A stretch of DNA of 64,000 nucleotides from Mucilaginibacter_A sp965201005 (GTDB taxonomy: Bacteria; Bacteroidota; Bacteroidia; Sphingobacteriales; Sphingobacteriaceae). Of this stretch, positions 17,451-26,702 are shown in pieces. The notes under the pieces were generated by a model. The model was not told where the DNA came from and did not search any database. It saw only the letters and a list, made by a program, of their open reading frames with translations. The position numbers were made by a program, and so were the translations under genes. Every line of letters starts with the position of its first letter. Position 1 is the stretch's first letter. The stretch lies in contig NZ_OZ241747.1 of assembly GCF_965201005.1 (NCBI RefSeq), forward strand, positions 3,162,001-3,226,000, read 5' to 3'.

Positions 17451-18692
17451 ATGTTCAATTCTTCGTTTAAAACCCGCTTTTTGATGATTGCTGCTTTTAC
17501 CACTGTGATTTCTGCCTGCAACGCAAAACCGGTCATCCGCACAACAAACCCTGCGGATACCGGCAATGCACCGGTAGAAACCCGGAAACCCAACAGTGAT
17601 TACAAACCTGCTTTTGCCGGACAAACACGTGCACCGGGCGTAAAAACAGTTGTGCCACTGGCAGTTACGGTAATCAACAAAGACTTGCAATCTCCCTGGG
17701 GGATTTGTGTTTTGCCGGATGGCCGTTTCCTGATCAGTGAAAAAACCGGTGTTTTGAAAATCCTGAAAAAGGACGGCAGCGCGGATAAAACAATCATCAA
17801 TCTGCCTGAAGTTTTGGCGGCCGGACAAGGCGGTTTGCTGGACGTGAACATCGACCCGGATTTTAAAACCAACCGTATGGTTTTTTGGGATTATGCAGAA
17901 AAAACTTCCGGCGGTTCTTGGCTGGCCATTGCCAAAGGAAAGCTGTCTGCAGATGAAACCAAGCTTGAAAACATCCAGGTAATTTATCGTGCCAAACCCG
18001 CCTACAACGGCACATTGCAATATGGCTCGCGGATTTTGTTTGATAAACAAGGCAACCTGTTTGTAAGTACCGGCGAGCGTGCCGGCAACGATATACGTCA
18101 AAAAGCGCAGGATTTAAGTGCGGCCATTGGCAAAATTTTGCACCTTACGAAAGAAGGAAAAGCCGTTGCTGGCGGTCCGTTTGCAAATACGCCAAACGCC
18201 CTGCCGGAAATTTATGCCTACGGTTTCCGCAACCCCGAAGGCATGGCCTGGAACCCCGAAACCGGTGATTTATGGGAAGACGAATTTGGCCCGCGCGGCG
18301 GCGACGAGATCAACCTCATCAAACCTGGTAAAAATTATGGCTGGCCGGTGGTTACCTACGGCATTGAGTACAGCGGTCAGCAGGTGGGCGATGCCATCCA
18401 GCAAAAAGAGGGCACAGAGCAACCGGTTTATTACTGGGACCCAAGCATATCCCCTTCTGGCATAACGTTTTACAATAGCAATGTGATACCCGAATGGAAA
18501 GGTAATTTATTTGTGGGCGCTTTGGGCGGATCGCATATTGCCAGGCTCGTTATCAAAAACAATAAAGTGGTAGGCGAAGAACGCCTGCTGAAAGAAAAAG
18601 GCGAACGTTTCCGCGCACTGACCGAAGGCAAAGACGGCGCACTTTATTCGATTACGGACAACGGGAAATTGTACCGGATCGGGCTGAAATAA
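17451..18692 (+). CDS. PQQ-dependent aldose sugar dehydrogenase-like lipoprotein
   Basis: The 413-residue protein has a lipoprotein signal (lipobox ISAC, Cys near residue 23). A six-bladed propeller of the soluble glucose/aldose sugar dehydrogenase family follows: LQSPWGICVLPDGRFLISEK near 85, GQGGLLDVNIDPDF near 125, YAYGFRNPEGMAWNP near 255, DEFGPRGGDEINLI near 278, and KNYGWPVVTYGIEYSG near 295. Family members oxidise aldoses to lactones with PQQ and calcium at the cell surface or periplasm. The second Asp/Arg segment is consistent with an active family member, though many Bacteroidota homologues are untested and PQQ supply is not visible here. It is transcribed alone. Confidence 0.88.
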   Translation: MFNSSFKTRFLMIAAFTTVISACNAKPVIRTTNPADTGNAPVETRKPNSDYKPAFAGQTRAPGVKTVVPLAVTVINKDLQSPWGICVLPDGRFLISEKTGVLKILKKDGSADKTIINLPEVLAAGQGGLLDVNIDPDFKTNRMVFWDYAEKTSGGSWLAIAKGKLSADETKLENIQVIYRAKPAYNGTLQYGSRILFDKQGNLFVSTGERAGNDIRQKAQDLSAAIGKILHLTKEGKAVAGGPFANTPNALPEIYAYGFRNPEGMAWNPETGDLWEDEFGPRGGDEINLIKPGKNYGWPVVTYGIEYSGQQVGDAIQQKEGTEQPVYYWDPSISPSGITFYNSNVIPEWKGNLFVGALGGSHIARLVIKNNKVVGEERLLKEKGERFRALTEGKDGALYSITDNGKLYRIGLK

Positions 18693-18758
18693 ATGATGCT
18701 TTTTTAAAATTCATTTTAAAATTTGGAATAAATTAAGTTCCGATTAATTTTTACCACC

Positions 18759-18800
18759 TAAAAGAAGCTGCCTTTTCAATAAGTCAGCTTCTTTTATTTT
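18759..18800. terminator. Repeat-derived terminator after the sugar dehydrogenase
   Basis: TAAAAGAAGCTG at 18759-18770 and its inverse CAGCTTCTTTTA at 18785-18796 form a hairpin with a 14-base loop followed by TTTT. This is a variant of the dispersed repeat in which CAT has become CTG in both arms, keeping base pairing, so the hairpin looks preserved as a unit. Between 18693 and 19042 there is no gene, only this hairpin and two more repeats. Confidence 0.8.
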
Positions 18801-18847
18801 TATGGAAAGTTTCAGGGCTTGTTTAAACTGTATCCAATCTATCTTCT

Positions 18848-18906
18848 ATGCTTCTTTTATCGGCATAAAATCGAAAAAGTAAAATTTAAGGGCATAAAAG
18901 AAGCAT
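18848..18906. repeat. Inverted pair of dispersed repeats
   Basis: ATGCTTCTTTTA at 18848-18859 (minus, followed by TCGGCATAAAA) and TAAAAGAAGCAT at 18895-18906 (plus, preceded by TTTAAGGGCA) lie between the convergent sugar dehydrogenase and acyltransferase genes. They can pair over about 12 bases with a 35-base loop. Confidence 0.83.
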
Positions 18907-19042
18907 TGTCGATTAAAAATCAACCAAAAGTTGTTTCAATTTTAATGTTTTCCTGCTTGTTGCTGCGGAGAAAAAATCATTAAAAATCTAAAAAACCCGG
19001 CATTCTGGTTTTCAGGCTTTTTGGCCGGAAATATTAAATGTT

Positions 19043-20158
19043 TTATCCGGAGAACTGTTCGGTTCGCTTAGCAACAGGTTTTCCAATTTTTAATTTAAAG
19101 TATTGACGGACAGGTTCATCAACCCAGATTAAAATGGCATAAGCAAACGCAACCAACAACGGGATACTAATTATGATAACAACAGTCATCTGGTTTAAGG
19201 TTGGCTTTGCTGATTCTGCCCAGCTCATAAACAGCCAGATAAAAGGATAATGAACCATGTAAAGCGGGTACGAAACAGCACCGGAAAACCTGCAAACAGA
19301 TTTAAAAGCCGGTTTAAGCTGCGCACCTGCACCAAACCCAACCAACAACGGAAAAACCAGGATAACGATCAGCGGATCTACAAACGGGCTTGTTTTTTCT
19401 GAAAAAGGGACAATAAATGTTAGCAGCAGGAAGCAGCCAATCGTTAAAAAACCAAGTTTTGAGGTAAAAATCCAGTTGGAACGGTAAATCAATATCCCCA
19501 TCAAAAATGAAAACCCAACCCTGATGGCACCCCCGATAAATGTATTGCCACCCCAGCCAACAGCCAGGTAACCAGCCCTGTATGCTTCTAAACATAAGGC
19601 AATTGCCGCAAGAATGGTCAAAATCCATAATATTTTTTTACGCAGCTTTACTAAAACCAGCGCATAACCAATATTTGCGATATACTCCCAAAACAGAGAC
19701 CATGCAGGCGGATTGAGATGGAAAAGATTAAAATAACGTTCGTGCACCAGCGGGTAAGGAACCATCAGGCAGGATGCCAAAAACATCAGGAACGTTTTGC
19801 CGGAATATACCTCGAAAAGGTTACTATAAGGATCGAACACAAAGGCCAGCAAACCGATGACCGAACCGATGATCACCAGCGGATGCAAACGGATAAGGCG
19901 AAGCTTGAAAAATTTAATTATACCGATTTTTTCCAGTTTCTGATCGTACGCATAGGCAATAACAAAGCCCGACAGGCAAAAAAAGAAATCAACAGCAAGA
20001 TAGGCGTGCGCAATAAAGCTTTTGCCATAATCCGGAACAGCGATTTCCATAAAGTGAAACAGCACAACGGCTACCGCTGCAATACCTCTAAGGCCATCTA
20101 AAATTTCATAATGCTGTTTGGTTTTCAGCAGGTTTGGGGAAATGCTTTTTTCGGCCAT
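19043..20158 (-). CDS. Acyltransferase 3 family integral membrane protein
   Basis: The 371-residue protein has about ten transmembrane segments. The family opening LDGLRGIAAVAVVLFHFME is near residue 20, with the conserved His in LFHF. YLAVDFFFCLSGFVIAYAY near 50 and LRLIRLHPLVIIG near 87 are the next family motifs (R-x-x-R-L-x-P-type). These enzymes transfer acyl groups, often acetyl, to surface or periplasmic sugars. Its acceptor cannot be predicted; it has no operon partner, lying between convergent repeats and mnmE about 180 bases away on the same strand. Confidence 0.9.
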   Translation of the reverse strand: MAEKSISPNLLKTKQHYEILDGLRGIAAVAVVLFHFMEIAVPDYGKSFIAHAYLAVDFFFCLSGFVIAYAYDQKLEKIGIIKFFKLRLIRLHPLVIIGSVIGLLAFVFDPYSNLFEVYSGKTFLMFLASCLMVPYPLVHERYFNLFHLNPPAWSLFWEYIANIGYALVLVKLRKKILWILTILAAIALCLEAYRAGYLAVGWGGNTFIGGAIRVGFSFLMGILIYRSNWIFTSKLGFLTIGCFLLLTFIVPFSEKTSPFVDPLIVILVFPLLVGFGAGAQLKPAFKSVCRFSGAVSYPLYMVHYPFIWLFMSWAESAKPTLNQMTVVIIISIPLLVAFAYAILIWVDEPVRQYFKLKIGKPVAKRTEQFSG

Positions 20159-20340
20159 GTTACAAAATTGATACAGTTTGCCAAAAGCACAGGTGTTTAA
20201 TCATAACTGTTTTTAAAAGTATAAATACCAAATAAAAACTTTCCTGTCGTTAAAATTAACTTTCTTGAATAATTTATCTTGTTAGTTACAAATTTTTAAA
20301 ACAACTCCTGCTGAATAAGCTACTGCGATTTATCTTTGAT

Positions 20341-21735
20341 TTACTTACCAATACAAAACTTGCTGAAAATATTCTCCAGCAGATCATCCGTTGTAACGGC
20401 ACCGGTAATTTCGCCCAGATAATACAAAGCCTGTTTGATGTCCATCGCCAAAAAATCAGAAGTAACGGGATTTTCCATGCCGTAAAGCACGCGTTTCAAA
20501 GCCTCGTTGGTTCGTTTTAATGCTTCCAAATGGCGGATATTGGTGATAACGGTTTCTTCGCCGGTTAGCCTGCCTTGTATGGCGGTATTGTAAATCAGCG
20601 TTTTAAGTTCATCGATATGCTGTTTTTCTTTGGCAGAAATTTCTAAAAATTTTATTTCATCCGAAGAATTAAAATGAATACTGTTTTTACCGGCTAAATC
20701 TACTTTATTGGCTGCCGCAATAATCGGCATACCTTCGCGCTGCAGTTTTTCCAGATCGGTTTGCAGGTCAGTTTCAGAAAGTTCATTCACATCAAAAACA
20801 TAAACCAGCAAAGCGGAAGTGCTGATTTTATCCATTGTTTTTTGTACGCCAATCGCTTCAATCGTATCGGTTGCTTCACGGATGCCGGCTGTATCAATCA
20901 AACGGAAATTAACGCCGCTGATGTTCAAAATTTCTTCAATCGTATCGCGCGTGGTTCCGGGGATTTCGCTGATGATGGCGCGGTCTTCATTTAGCAAAGC
21001 ATTTAATAAAGTAGATTTTCCGGCGTTCGGCCTTCCGGCGATGACCGTGTTAACGCCTTGTTTAATTACGTTGCCCAACTCAAAAGAACGGATCAGTTCA
21101 AAAATAACTTTGTTGATTTCCAGGATCAAGTTTTTTAGCTGATCGCGGTTGGCAAATTCTACATCTTCTTCCCCGAAATCCAGTTCCAGTTCTATCAGCG
21201 AAGCAAAATTGACCAGCTTCTCGCGCAAAACCTGCAACTGACTGCTAAAACCGCCGCGCAATTGCTGCATCGCAATCTGGTGCGAAGCTTTAGAATCCGA
21301 AGCAATCAAATCCGCAACTGCTTCAGCCTGAGAAAGATCCAATTGTCCGTTTAAAAAAGCGCGCAGCGTAAACTCGCCGGGTTTGGCCGCGCGTGCCCCA
21401 GTTTGCAGCAATAATTTGATAATGGCCTGCACAATATACGGCGAACCATGACAACTTATTTCCACCACATCTTCTTTGGTGTAAGATTTTGGGGCGATAA
21501 ACAAAGCAACCACTACGTCATCCAAAACTATTTCCCCATCCGCAATTTGTCCGAAATGAAGCGTGTGCGATGCCTGCTTTTCCAAATTTTTACCCCTAAA
21601 AACAGCATTGGCAATTTCGATGGCTTGCAGACCGGAAAGCCGGATGACTGCAATGGCACCAAATCCGTTGGCGGTGGACAAGGCAACAATGGTATCTTCG
21701 GTTTGGGTTGATGTTGAAATTGATTCGTTTGTCAT
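20341..21735 (-). CDS. mnmE: tRNA modification GTPase MnmE
   Basis: The 464-residue protein contains the folate-binding N-terminal domain with DTIVALSTANGFGAIAVIRLSG at the start and GSPYIVQAIIKLLLQTGARAAKPGEFT near 95. A G domain follows with P-loop GRPNAGKSTLL near 232, switch region PGTTRDTI, DTAGIRE and NKVD. The characteristic C-terminal Cys motif FCIGK ends the protein. With MnmG it modifies wobble uridine 34 of certain tRNAs. Length and motifs are complete. Two repeat copies (20678-20689 and 21597-21608) are embedded in the coding sequence of this conserved housekeeping gene, showing that the repeat is tolerated within reading frames. Confidence 0.96.
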   Translation of the reverse strand: MTNESISTSTQTEDTIVALSTANGFGAIAVIRLSGLQAIEIANAVFRGKNLEKQASHTLHFGQIADGEIVLDDVVVALFIAPKSYTKEDVVEISCHGSPYIVQAIIKLLLQTGARAAKPGEFTLRAFLNGQLDLSQAEAVADLIASDSKASHQIAMQQLRGGFSSQLQVLREKLVNFASLIELELDFGEEDVEFANRDQLKNLILEINKVIFELIRSFELGNVIKQGVNTVIAGRPNAGKSTLLNALLNEDRAIISEIPGTTRDTIEEILNISGVNFRLIDTAGIREATDTIEAIGVQKTMDKISTSALLVYVFDVNELSETDLQTDLEKLQREGMPIIAAANKVDLAGKNSIHFNSSDEIKFLEISAKEKQHIDELKTLIYNTAIQGRLTGEETVITNIRHLEALKRTNEALKRVLYGMENPVTSDFLAMDIKQALYYLGEITGAVTTDDLLENIFSKFCIGK

Positions 21736-21841
21736 TGCCGCAAATTTCGCGAAATGATTTGGTTTGCCGTTTTAAAGATCAGGTAAAATCAATATGTGTA
21801 GTTTTCTTACCTATGCCCTTTTTATTATATATTCGTGCCAA

Positions 21842-22180
21842 ATGAATTCAAGTTCGCTTTTAAAAGGCACGCTGCAAACCATCATCCTGAAACTGCTGGA
21901 AAACAAAGCAGAAATGTACGGCTACGAAATCACCCAAAAAGTAAAAGAAATCACCGGCGATAAAATTGTGCTCACGCAAGGTGCTTTGTACCCGGCTTTA
22001 CATAAACTGGAGGCAGAAGGTTTGCTGGAAACGCACACGCAAACGGTTGACAATCGTATCAGAAAATATTACCGCTTAACTACAGAAGGCCAAAACGGCG
22101 CAAAAACACAGCTAAAAGAAGCACAGGATTTTATCAATCAGCTGCAAATGATTTTAAACTTAAAACCAAATTTCTCATGA
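21842..22180 (+). CDS. PadR-family transcriptional regulator
   Basis: Starting at the ATG at 21842 the protein has 112 residues. It is a winged helix PadR protein: LLKGTLQTIILKLLENKAEMYGYEI near the start, then LTQGALYPALHKLEAEGLL and RKYYRLTTEGQ. PadR regulators are usually autoregulatory and control a membrane protein or transporter next to them. The stop codon overlaps the next gene's start (ATGA at 22177-22180), so translation is likely coupled. An upstream in-frame ATG (21794) would add an implausible hydrophobic extension and is rejected. Confidence 0.92.
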   Translation: MNSSSLLKGTLQTIILKLLENKAEMYGYEITQKVKEITGDKIVLTQGALYPALHKLEAEGLLETHTQTVDNRIRKYYRLTTEGQNGAKTQLKEAQDFINQLQMILNLKPNFS

Positions 22181-22845
22181 AACCAACTTTACAGCAAGGG
22201 GAAATTTTAAAAGAGTATCTATCAGATATTTTAAAATACCGGGAAACGATTGACGAGGTTTATGATCATATTTTAAGTGCAGTGGAAGAAAAACCTGAAA
22301 AGGAACGGTTTCAAAATACTGTGAATAATATTTTAAATCATGATTTTGGTGGAGGAAAAGGTTTGATGGAATTGGAAAGATCACATCAGAAAAACTCACT
22401 TAGCGAACTGTCACATCAACTTTTAAACTATATAAAAGCAAATTTTAAATTTCCAAATATCCTTTCTACCTTCCTGATATTTTTTGCTTGTTACTATTTT
22501 ACAATACATGTAAATATTATTGGTAACCCAACATTAATCTTAGCATTTCCGCTTGCGGCAACACTATTATTTGCAATAAACTGGGTAAGGACATTTTTCA
22601 TTGGATTTTATACCGGCGACAAGAGAAAGTCGTTGCGCGATATTAATATCGTGAAAATAATTTCCCCTTGTTATCGGATGGTATTTATATTTTGCTGCTT
22701 AATACCTTTGAAACTGAAATTTTATGAAATTATCATTGTAGAATACCCAGTCATTTTTACAACTTTGTTAACAGGATATTTGCTCTACTTTTTAGCAGTA
22801 ATCAAAATTATTATTGATGAGTTTAAGCTTTACGTAGCCAAGTAA
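22177..22845 (+). CDS. PadR-coupled membrane protein
   Basis: The 222-residue protein has a soluble N-terminal segment of about 90 residues (EYLSDILKYRETIDEVYDHI), resembling the HAAS-type signalling domain often encoded with PadR regulators. About four or five hydrophobic helices then span 95-220. The four-base overlap with the padR gene ties the two together. A role in sensing or relaying membrane stress is inference from this common pairing. I recognise no enzyme motif. The sequence is more AT-rich than the flanking genes. Confidence 0.75.
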   Translation: MKPTLQQGEILKEYLSDILKYRETIDEVYDHILSAVEEKPEKERFQNTVNNILNHDFGGGKGLMELERSHQKNSLSELSHQLLNYIKANFKFPNILSTFLIFFACYYFTIHVNIIGNPTLILAFPLAATLLFAINWVRTFFIGFYTGDKRKSLRDINIVKIISPCYRMVFIFCCLIPLKLKFYEIIIVEYPVIFTTLLTGYLLYFLAVIKIIIDEFKLYVAK

Positions 22846-22857
22846 AATTTTTACCAC

Positions 22858-23361
22858 TTACCTTTTCATCGCCCTGATCATTTCGCCATAACTCATTTTT
22901 TGGTTGGCGGCATCCAAAGTTGCGGCAATCCTTTTGGCTCGGGTAAAATCTGTTTTGGCTTCGTTTATCCACTTAAAATAATAATGCTGGTGCGATTTGG
23001 GCAAGGTTTCAAAATATTGCAAAGATGCCGGTTCGTCGGCGAAACATTCGGCCAGATCATCGGGCATTTCTATTTTAAAATCCGTATCGAGCTCTAATTG
23101 CATTTTCACTATTGCGCCTTTTTCTTTTCGGATGGCTTTGCGCAATGCTGTTTTTACAGGCAAAATAAAGTTGCCTTCGCCCATTGGCACTAAAGCTAAA
23201 CCGCTGATGGCAACCTCGTCCAAAAAGCCTTTCACCCTAAAACTTACTTTGGTATCCGGTTTGATTTCGCGGGCAATTGCAGCAGGAATTTTAAGATAAG
23301 TCCAGCCGGTTTTTTCGCCTTTTTCTGCAAACTGTTGTAATGTTGCGGTTAGTTCGACCAT
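22858..23361 (-). CDS. DUF1905/YdeI-OmpD-associated family protein
   Basis: The 167-residue protein has an N-terminal DUF1905-type barrel (residues about 1-90, with GWTYLKIPAAIAREI and GEGNFILPVKTALRKAI). A C-terminal YdeI/OmpD-associated helical segment follows, with YFETLPKSHQHYYFKWINEA near 115. The family is widespread; the C-terminal domain was linked in Enterobacteria to resistance against host peptides, but no function is firm here. A repeat copy (23145-23156) lies inside and another (23369-23380) lies just upstream of the start. Confidence 0.85.
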   Translation of the reverse strand: MVELTATLQQFAEKGEKTGWTYLKIPAAIAREIKPDTKVSFRVKGFLDEVAISGLALVPMGEGNFILPVKTALRKAIRKEKGAIVKMQLELDTDFKIEMPDDLAECFADEPASLQYFETLPKSHQHYYFKWINEAKTDFTRAKRIAATLDAANQKMSYGEMIRAMKR

Positions 23362-23485
23362 ATAATTGATGCTTCTTTTACCACATAAATTTAGTTAACG
23401 ACAGCTTATTTCTTTTCTATTAAAATTATTACATAAACATCAGAAAAAAATTATAATTTTTAGGGCAGGGAAATCAAACAAAAAA

Positions 23486-25939
23486 ATGAAAAGAACGATA
23501 CTCAATTTATTGCTGCTGCTGGCCGTTTGCAGTGCCAAAGCACAAGACGCAGTTACCTACCAAATGCCGCCAAAAGCCATGGCCGATTTACTTTTGGCCA
23601 AACCAACGCCAACGGTAAGTGTAGACAGCAAGGCCGATTGGATGCTGCTGATCGACCGCAACTCCTACCCTTCTGTGGAAGAACTGGCGCGGCCAGAACT
23701 GCGCATTGCCGGTTTGCGCATCAACCCAAACAACTTTGCACCAAGCCGACAGTTTTTGGTAGCCAATAATTTTACGCTCAAAAACATTAAAACCGGACAA
23801 ACTTTCCCGGTTAGCGGCTTGCCTTCGCCCATGCTGGCAAGCGGCCCGGTTTGGAGCCCGGACGAGAAAAAGATTGTTTTTACCCAAACCAATGCGAACG
23901 GCGTTGACCTGTATGAAATTGATGTAGCCACGCATAAGGCGGCAAAAATCAACAAAAAACCGCTGAACATCGTTTTAGGCAGCGGCATCACCTGGGAAGA
24001 CAATAACACCGTAGTTTACCGCACCACGGTTAAACCGGCAAGCGCGGCACCGGCAAAACCGCTGATGCCAAAAGGGCCGACCGTACAACAAAGCCTTGGC
24101 AAAACCGCGCCAAGTGCTACGTATGAAGATTTGATCAAATCGCCGTACGATGAGCAACTGTTCGAGTTTTACGCCACCACACAATTGGTGCGCAATAGAA
24201 ACGGACTGGAAACAACTATTGGCAAACCGGCAATTTATACGTCGGTCAGTATTTCCCCCGATAAAAAGTATTTGATGGAACGCAGCATCCGCAAACCTTT
24301 TTCTTATTTAGTTACGGCTGCCGGTTTTCCTTCCACAATAACCATAGCAGATTTGAGCGGAAAAACGTTGAAAGTATTAGCAGAACTGCCTTCCCGGGAA
24401 GCAACGCCTTCCGGTTATGACAACACGCAAAACGTGCCGCGCGGTTTTGACTGGCGTGATGACGAACCCGCAACCATCACTTGGGCGCAACCTTTAGACA
24501 GCGGTTTGATCAAAAGAAAAGTTGATTTTCATGATGCGGTTTATGCCTTGGATGCACCTTTTACAGGTTCTCCAAAAGAGTTGTTCAAAACACAATTGCG
24601 CTTTCGCGGCGTTACCTGGGGCAATGCTACGGTGGCTTTGGTTTCCGAAGGTTTGCGTTCGAAACAAACTGAAAGGATCAGCCGATACAACAGCAGCACG
24701 GGAAGCTTGGAAAAACTATTGGAACGCAACCAAACCGATGCCTACAGCGATCCCGGAGACCCGGTTACCGAAAAAAACAAGTTTGGCCGCCAGGTTATCC
24801 AAACTATAGACAACGGGACTAAGATTTTGATGAACAATACCATCGGTTCCTCAGCCAAAGGCGATTTGCCTTTTCTGGCCAAATTTGATTTAACAACCAG
24901 GCAAAATGAGATTATCTGGCGTTGCGCAGAAGGGACGTACGAGTTTGTGGTAGATGTGATCGACCCCAATAAATTAACTTTGATCACCCGAAAAGAATCG
25001 CAAAAAGAAGTACCGAATTATTTTTTGAAAGATTTAATGCTGAGAATTGCCGACCGCCCAATCACCAATTTTACCAACCCATACCCGCAATTGGCTGGCG
25101 TGAGCAAGCAAAAAATCACCTATAAAAGAAGCGATGGCGTGGATTTGACCGGCGATCTGTACCTGCCAGCCGGTTATGACAAAGCCAAAGACGGGCCGCT
25201 GCCGGTTTTGATCTGGGCTTATCCGCGCGAGTTTAATTCTGCCGCCGATGCGGCCCAGGTCCGCGGTTCTGCCAATCGGTTTACAACGATTGGTGGCGGC
25301 AGTCCGGTTTTCTTTGTGACCAATGGTTACGCTGTTTTAGACAACGCAGAAATGCCAATTGTAGCCAAAGACGGCAAAAAGCCGAACGACACTTTTGTAC
25401 AACAGTTGCAGTTGAATGCCGAAGCAGCGATCAACAAATTAGCCGAAATGGGCGTTGGCGACCGGAACCGCATAGCTGTCGGCGGCCATAGTTACGGTGC
25501 ATTTATGACGGCCAACTTACTGGCCCACACCAATTTATTTAAAGCCGGACTGGCTGAAAGCGGTGCTTACAACCGCACGTTAACGCCGTTTGGTTTCCAG
25601 AATGAAGAACGGACTTACTGGGACGACCCGAAGCTGTATTACGATATGAGCCCGTTTAGTTTTGCAGATAAAATCAAAACGCCGATACTGCTGATCCATG
25701 GTGATGCGGATGACAATCCGGGCACTTTCCCTATCAACAGCGAACGCTTGTTTGCGGCCATAAAAGGTTTAGGCGGAACAGTCCGTTTTGTGTATCTGCC
25801 TTACGAAGCGCACGGTTATCGCGGCAAAGAAAACCTGCTGCACAAACTTTGGGAGCAAAACCAGTGGCTGGATAAATATGTGAAAAACGCCAAACCGGTA
25901 TCTGCCGCCATAGCAAAACCAGTTGTAGGCAGCAAATAA
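23486..25939 (+). CDS. Exported S9-family serine peptidase (prolyl oligopeptidase fold)
   Basis: The 817-residue protein begins with a signal peptide (about 20 residues). A seven-bladed propeller-like region reaches to about 540, and a C-terminal alpha/beta hydrolase follows. The catalytic triad is visible: Ser in GGHSYGAFM near 670, Asp in HGDADDNPG near 738, and His in YEAHGYRG near 775. The sequence style resembles the glutamyl endopeptidase-like S9 branch (as in the plant chloroplast enzyme) more than classical DPP4, but that assignment is tentative. It probably trims peptides in the periplasm. A strong repeat-built terminator follows 8 bases after the stop codon. Confidence 0.92.
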   Translation: MKRTILNLLLLLAVCSAKAQDAVTYQMPPKAMADLLLAKPTPTVSVDSKADWMLLIDRNSYPSVEELARPELRIAGLRINPNNFAPSRQFLVANNFTLKNIKTGQTFPVSGLPSPMLASGPVWSPDEKKIVFTQTNANGVDLYEIDVATHKAAKINKKPLNIVLGSGITWEDNNTVVYRTTVKPASAAPAKPLMPKGPTVQQSLGKTAPSATYEDLIKSPYDEQLFEFYATTQLVRNRNGLETTIGKPAIYTSVSISPDKKYLMERSIRKPFSYLVTAAGFPSTITIADLSGKTLKVLAELPSREATPSGYDNTQNVPRGFDWRDDEPATITWAQPLDSGLIKRKVDFHDAVYALDAPFTGSPKELFKTQLRFRGVTWGNATVALVSEGLRSKQTERISRYNSSTGSLEKLLERNQTDAYSDPGDPVTEKNKFGRQVIQTIDNGTKILMNNTIGSSAKGDLPFLAKFDLTTRQNEIIWRCAEGTYEFVVDVIDPNKLTLITRKESQKEVPNYFLKDLMLRIADRPITNFTNPYPQLAGVSKQKITYKRSDGVDLTGDLYLPAGYDKAKDGPLPVLIWAYPREFNSAADAAQVRGSANRFTTIGGGSPVFFVTNGYAVLDNAEMPIVAKDGKKPNDTFVQQLQLNAEAAINKLAEMGVGDRNRIAVGGHSYGAFMTANLLAHTNLFKAGLAESGAYNRTLTPFGFQNEERTYWDDPKLYYDMSPFSFADKIKTPILLIHGDADDNPGTFPINSERLFAAIKGLGGTVRFVYLPYEAHGYRGKENLLHKLWEQNQWLDKYVKNAKPVSAAIAKPVVGSK

Positions 25940-25947
25940 TTTTCATT

Positions 25948-26006
25948 AAAAAGGTTGATAAAAGAAGCATTGCTAATTGCAATATGCTTCTTTTATCAAC
26001 CTTTTT
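25948..26006. terminator. Perfect hairpin terminator made from two dispersed repeats
   Basis: The arms 25948-25970 and 25984-26006 are perfectly complementary over 23 bases with a 13-base loop. Each arm contains one repeat core (TAAAAGAAGCAT at 25959-25970, ATGCTTCTTTTA at 25984-25995), and the 3' side ends in a run of seven T. It immediately follows the S9 peptidase. This is the clearest case of an inverted repeat pair used as an intrinsic terminator. Confidence 0.93.
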
Positions 26007-26198
26007 TTAGTTTATCTACTTAAATTTAGCGTGCTGTCATTCCAATGAAAGAGGGATCTTCTTTAAAGGATTACTGGTGTTGGTGAAAGAATATTTTTTC
26101 CTGCGGATCGATATGACAAAACGACCAATACTTCTTTTATCAGCCTAAATTTTGAATCCACTTGTTTGTTTTCCCGCTCTTCGCTCCTTCATCTTCCT

Positions 26199-26660
26199 CT
26201 AAAATCGGTCCGTATTCACTTCGATCCAGTTATTGTCCGGGTCTTGGAAATAAATTTGTTTTACGCCGTCCGGCCGCAATTCCGGCGATTTGCTGGTTCC
26301 TTTCCAATTGCCGTATTTAATGTTCATTTTATCCAGGTGCGCAGCAAAATCCTCGATCACCGGCACGGTAAAAGCCAGGTGAACATTGATGTCATGCTTC
26401 ATGATTTCTTTGGCACCTTTTACAATATGCAATTGCGTATGCGGACCGATGCGCAGCCATACATGCCGCTGATCGTGGAAAGGCTCGGGGATTTCTTTCA
26501 GCAGCATTACATTTTTGTAGAAATCACTGCTTTTCTGCAAATCCACCACATAAACGGTAATATGGTCAACCGTTGGGCTAACTTGTGCCGAAGCCGGGTT
26601 TTTCAACATAAACAAAGAAGCAAACAACAAAAAAACAGGGATAAAAGAAGTATATTTCAT
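26199..26660 (-). CDS. Exported VOC (glyoxalase/bleomycin-resistance fold) protein
   Basis: The 153-residue protein has a signal peptide (MKYTSFIPVFLLFASLF, cleavage after ASA near residue 25), unusual for this mostly cytoplasmic family. It then has a VOC domain: VDHITVYVVDLQKSSDFYKN near 32, HVWLRIGPHTQLHIV near 68 and the C-terminal YFQDPDNNWIEV. The His, His and Glu positions of the metal site are plausible. Substrate unknown. The signal peptide codons include a repeat copy (26642-26653). Another repeat lies downstream at 26128-26139. Confidence 0.85.
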   Translation of the reverse strand: MKYTSFIPVFLLFASLFMLKNPASAQVSPTVDHITVYVVDLQKSSDFYKNVMLLKEIPEPFHDQRHVWLRIGPHTQLHIVKGAKEIMKHDINVHLAFTVPVIEDFAAHLDKMNIKYGNWKGTSKSPELRPDGVKQIYFQDPDNNWIEVNTDRF

Positions 26661-26702
26661 CGGTTAAAAATTAGTTGGTTAAAGATAAAAGGAAAATCCG
26701 CA

